Source: Syngnathus acus (Eukaryota; Chordata; Actinopteri; Syngnathiformes; Syngnathidae). Taken from it: a stretch of 64,000 bases of DNA. The DNA is taken from NCBI RefSeq assembly GCF_901709675.1, contig NC_051096.1, forward strand, positions 8,273,001 through 8,337,000, given 5' to 3'. How positions within the stretch are numbered: position 1 is the stretch's first letter; each line of letters starts with the position of its first letter. The notes beneath the pieces are model-generated. The model saw only the letters and a program-made list of their open reading frames with translations, ran no database searches and had not been told where the DNA came from. This document shows positions 60,111-64,000 of this stretch, in pieces. A program made the position numbers and the translations under genes.

Positions 60111-62709
60111 CCGGTGTCTCCCTCCCTGTCCATCTCGCTCCATCCTTCCAGTGGGCGGGGCCAGTCAACCGTCAGGGACCGTCACGAAATGACTGGCAAT
60201 TATTATTATTTCGATGCTGCGCTTAAAACCTTCGGTCCTCTTTTCTTTATTGGAAGGAATGACATTTATTCTCGCCTACTTAGATTTGCACAGTATTGGT
60301 GACATCCAACACTCGATGGGCAAATGAAATCAAAGAGGCTTCACGTTGAAAAATAATGTTTTTTTGATCGATACTCCAAAAAGAGTCAGAACAAACAGAT
60401 ATGAATTATTCCAGAAAGCGTTGAATGTTGAATATAGGTCCAACCAGCCATCCTGGGGCAATTCCAGAATTGGGGGTAAATAATCGGAGTACAAGATGTT
60501 ACTGAACGCATGTAGCCGTCCAAACTATGGAGGAAAAAAGGGAGCTACATGACTCAGCTGAAATGACATAATCAAGCTCATTGTTCAGACCATGAGGTGG
60601 ACGGACTTAAGCACTTTTTTTTTATTTTGAATGCTTCGAGTCATAATCACTGGCACAGCTTTTCTTTTACAAGTCAATCACCTAAATTGTCCTACAATTC
60701 TGGAATGGCCCATGTCTGAACAATCTGCGTCATACAAGCGTAAATTTGATGTGCCAATGTCAAGAAAACATTTGTTTCCATACACGCATGCAGCTCTTCG
60801 CTTCACCTTTCACTATGCACTTAAGGACGCTCCCTGACATCCAGCTACGCAAATCCGTCTTTTGTTTGGTGCTGGAACTGAACTGGCCGTGGTGCTGAAA
60901 GGCTCCAACAACTTCTCGCCCTCGTCGTCCCCAATGCAGTGTGACAGCAAAGAACGCTTTGTATCCGTTCGTAGGATGATGAAAAGACAAAGTTGTGATT
61001 TGATATGTCTTTTCACACACACAAGGCCTAAATGCAATGTGGCTCCATGTAAACAAAGAAGCCACATGACTGCAGGCTGCGCACGGCCGACATGCGCACA
61101 GCGACGCCTCACACTCGCACACAGTCACGATCTGAACCATCTCATGGATCCAAGGGCGATCCTGCATTTGCCACAAGGGAACACGTCGATCGACTGCTCT
61201 TTAACGCTGAGACCGCCATCTGCCATTGCTCCCTAAATCCTCATAAGCCTGCACGAGGCTAAAGCATTTGAATCCTCCCATCAGGACGTGATTGAGGAAG
61301 GAAACAAAGCACTGGACGTGGTTTGTGTCACGGAAACAATCGGTCCATTTTTTTTCCACAACCTGCAACGTCATCTGGTGACGAAAAGCTGCTTGTCACC
61401 TTGTGTATTATGACTGGGGGATATCAAAATGATCCAAAGTACAAGTTGAAGAGATGCAGAATTCCATTCATTTCATTTTCTGACCGCGAGGGTCGGGGGA
61501 AATACAAATTTGCAATTTATATATATGTGTATATATACATATATATATAATTTCTTTTATTTTCTTTTAAACAAGTGGATAAAATAGGTCATTAAATCAC
61601 CATTTCTATACATAGTAACACCCACTCCTTGATTTCAGTACACGCAACAACAACAAAAAAATCACTTTGATTCAATTGCTGACAGGACAAGTGACGCAAT
61701 AAGATGGAAGCTTACAGGTTGCGGATTGAAAGAGGAAGCACTCCAGTGCCGCTGACACACACCTGCATCAGGGAAGATGTTCCAAAAAGGCTTCCCATCA
61801 CATGTGACACTTCAAAGTGTGGCTGTGCTGTGCTGTGCTGTGGGGCCCTGAGGATGAAAATAGGAGGGGAGGAAGGCTGATGAAACAGGAAATAGGTATT
61901 CAAGCAGGATCAAATGGAGCCATGCAACACAGAATCAGGCTTCTATTATTCCTCACACAGGATAGACGATGGGACACCGCTTGATCACATCATTGCACAA
62001 ACAACAAAGGATGGAAATGATCACACTGTAAAAAAGCCTCCCCTTTTCCCTCCTCCACGTTACGAGAGCTCATGAAGGCTACAGCGCGCGACAGCCATTA
62101 CTTTTAAATGATCAGTTCATCAATGAAAAACATTAATAGTACTATCGTGATCAAAGTAGGATGCTATTGGTTCGATCAAGTGCATAGAAGCTTGTATTTA
62201 TGCTTCGTACAAATGTTTCTTGGGCTTTGTAATGTGTATTCATTCCTTTTTTGTCGTTGTACACTATCATGAAGATGAAAATTAGACAAATGATCAGCTT
62301 TTATTGATTTTATGAAATAGGAAGGAGGCCAACTTTGTTTTCTTGGTCATCAAAGACTGGCTGAAGGAAAATGTTTCTGTGGTTTGACTTCAGTCGAAAT
62401 GTTTTGTGCATTATATTTTTAAGCTAGTAGCTGAACTAAGTATTTAGTTTAGCTGAAACATCATTTTAGTTGACATTCATTCTTTCAAGCTAAAAGGCAT
62501 CTTGAATTTCGATTTTGTCCCACTGTTTATTAGTAGCAAGCAGAAGCAGAATGCTCATGCTACCATTGATTGCAAGAGATGCCAAATTGAAGAATGGCAC
62601 GAGCCTATTTTTGGGTCGTTTTCTCTTTGAAAGTTGAAGGTTTAAAACGTGACATGAGAACCGAGAATGGCGTTTAAGCAGAAACAACACCGTATTTCAA
62701 AATCAAATG
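60111..62709. other. Intergenic region, celf3 to the rprd2-like gene
   Basis: No coding exon with family resemblance was found on either strand over 2.6 kb. An AT-rich TATATA run lies near 61518-61550. The left end may be celf3 promoter, the right end the 3' flank of the next gene. Confidence 0.45.
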
Positions 62710-62715
62710 TTTATT
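62710..62715 (-). terminator. Candidate poly(A) signal of the rprd2-like gene
   Basis: TTTATT on top reads AATAAA on the minus strand, about 680 bp after the stop at 63398. Confidence 0.5.
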
Positions 62716-63397
62716 CAACCGTACAAATAAAGTGAAAGTGAAGCATCTTCGATCTCCTTCCCAAACGTCAGCGCTTCAGCTTCTCGACGCAGCAAAAGGA
62801 TAACGGAGAGACCATCGCTTCACGACTATAAACGTCAGCGTTCCAACGGTGAAATAGCTGCTAACGTGAATTGTAGGAGGAACACAACCTGTCAAGAAAA
62901 TGTTCATTCCCAAAAGGGAACTCTCCAACGGGTGCTTTAAGATGGATGGTGTGAATGAAATCAACTTGAAAACAAATGGCAGATGCAAAGGTGAAGCACT
63001 GAACACGTACTTTTGACACTCTCCTGGCTAAAGATACGTTCGGTGGCTACCAGCGCATGCATGCGCGCTTTGCATGCGCGCACACACTGAACCGCCCCGC
63101 CCCGCCCGATCAAACACTGATGAGTGATTTATACATAATTACGGGGGAAAAAAACTCCAAAAGTGTGAAAGGAAAAAGTACATATCCACCTTTTATTTTC
63201 GGTCATCTTCTGTCTTCAGCACTCTTCTGGGAGCTTCTGCCTTTTGGAGTCTGTAGTTGTCATTCTTTCTCAGTCTTTGTTATTTCAGATTTGGACAGTG
63301 TTTTTGCTTCATCGGCACTAATTTAGCGTCTGAGTGATTTTGCCCTTCGGCCTTTTCACATTTGACCTCCCACTGCAGGTAAGGAACCTTAGTCCAG

Positions 63398-64000
63398 TCA
63401 GTAGCGTGGGGGTGGGAAGGGTCTTTTGGGAGCAAACATGGGACCGGGATATAGTCCTCCCCTGGGAACGGGTCGCTTGCCCCTTAGTCTCGGATCAGGC
63501 CCCAGAAAATTAGGAAACGGTGGACGTGGGGGACCCCTGGGAAACGGGGGTTGACCGGGCCGGGGAACCCGATGGAGAAGTCGCATGCCGGGGGGACGCA
63601 TCGGGAAATGGGGCGGCGGCGGCCGCCGCCTGGGCGCAAAGTGAGGATGAGGGGGGCTCCGTCTCTGGTTGTTAAAAGAATCCAGTGAGGAAGAGGCAAA
63701 GCGCCCCCCCCTGCCTCTGAGGAGGGTATGTTGAGGGCTGCCCCCCCGTGGGTAGAAAGGGGCCTCGGGGCGCTCGTAAGGGCTGTTCTGAAAGCCAGGG
63801 CCCCCTTGGGCTTGGATATCATCTTGGTAATCCTCGTGCTCTTGTGGGTAACGCATGTCGTCTGGAGTTGAGCCCTGCTCGTCGTACAATGATTCATCTG
63901 AATGAAAGGCTGACTTGTGTCCGTGATCGTGGACCACCATCCCGGGGAAACCTCGACTCGGTTCCGCTTGGGTCATGTCCGCGTGGGGCGCCGCCTGCTG
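63398..64000 (-). CDS. C-terminus of a Pro/Arg-rich protein, possibly RPRD2 (partial)
   Basis: The last 200 residues of a larger protein, open to the window edge at 64000 and ending in TGA at 63400-63398. An acidic His/Asp part (DESLYDEQGSTPDDMRYP) is followed by a low-complexity tail of Pro, Arg, Gly and Phe (RRRPPPPHFPMRPPGMRL) ending KRPFPPPRY. No folded domain is in view. The low-complexity end and the 1q21-type neighbourhood suggest RPRD2, a CID-domain protein that binds the Pol II CTD. I recall RPRD2 ending in a similar Pro/Arg-rich tail but cannot verify it. Other Pro-rich RNA-processing proteins are possible. An internal Met at 63976 is not a likely start because the frame continues upstream. 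Confidence 0.6.
   Translation of the reverse strand, partial: QQAAPHADMTQAEPSRGFPGMVVHDHGHKSAFHSDESLYDEQGSTPDDMRYPQEHEDYQDDIQAQGGPGFQNSPYERPEAPFYPRGGSPQHTLLRGRGGRFASSSLDSFNNQRRSPPHPHFAPRRRPPPPHFPMRPPGMRLLHRVPRPGQPPFPRGPPRPPFPNFLGPDPRLRGKRPVPRGGLYPGPMFAPKRPFPPPRY

Overview
The window is nuclear DNA of a teleost fish. The evidence is GT-AG split genes with short introns, vertebrate-specific orthologues (mcm3ap, clk2, cers2, celf3, dnajc8), abundant microsatellites, TTAGGG-type repeats and fish-style non-autonomous transposons. I joined exons by hand, and the reading frame closes across every junction of the seven multi-exon genes.

Layout. 1-1157: last coding exon and 3'UTR of hnrnpr (+). 3602-5668: dnajc8 (+), complete, 9 exons. 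5850-10107: a gene-free block with a degenerate tRNA-Glu-like sequence, a 1.6 kb degenerate telomere-like array that switches from TTAGGG to CCCTAA orientation at about 8072, and a 916-bp hAT-like palindromic element inserted in it. 11872-15928: clk2 (-). 17356-26153: mcm3ap/GANP (+), 28 coding exons, divergent from clk2. 26764-29258 and 30555-32688: two tandem SETDB1-derived genes (-) that keep the Tudor region but end before any MBD or SET domain. 33513-33698: a 61-residue cortexin-domain membrane protein (-). 36076-39261: cers2 (-). 44905-58501: celf3 (-), with a 7.4 kb intron and many simple repeats. 63398-64000: C-terminal part of a proline/arginine-rich protein, possibly rprd2 (-).

Synteny. 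From memory of the human map, hnrnpr and dnajc8 belong to 1p35-36, while clk2, SETDB1, CTXND2, CERS2, CELF3 and RPRD2 belong to 1q21-22. MCM3AP (21q22) is an intruder. The change from the 1p-type to the 1q-type block falls at the head-to-head telomere-like array, which is the arrangement expected of an end-to-end chromosome fusion, or of an assembly join.

Function. Most genes act on RNA or chromatin: splicing (hnrnpr, dnajc8, clk2, celf3), mRNA export (mcm3ap), histone-mark reading (the Tudor pair) and possibly Pol II CTD regulation (rprd2-like). cers2 (very-long-chain ceramide synthesis) and the cortexin protein are membrane genes. I see no operon-like or pathway-level coupling; the grouping looks like inherited synteny. 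The most unusual items are the fusion-like telomeric block and the tandem Tudor-only SETDB1 derivatives.
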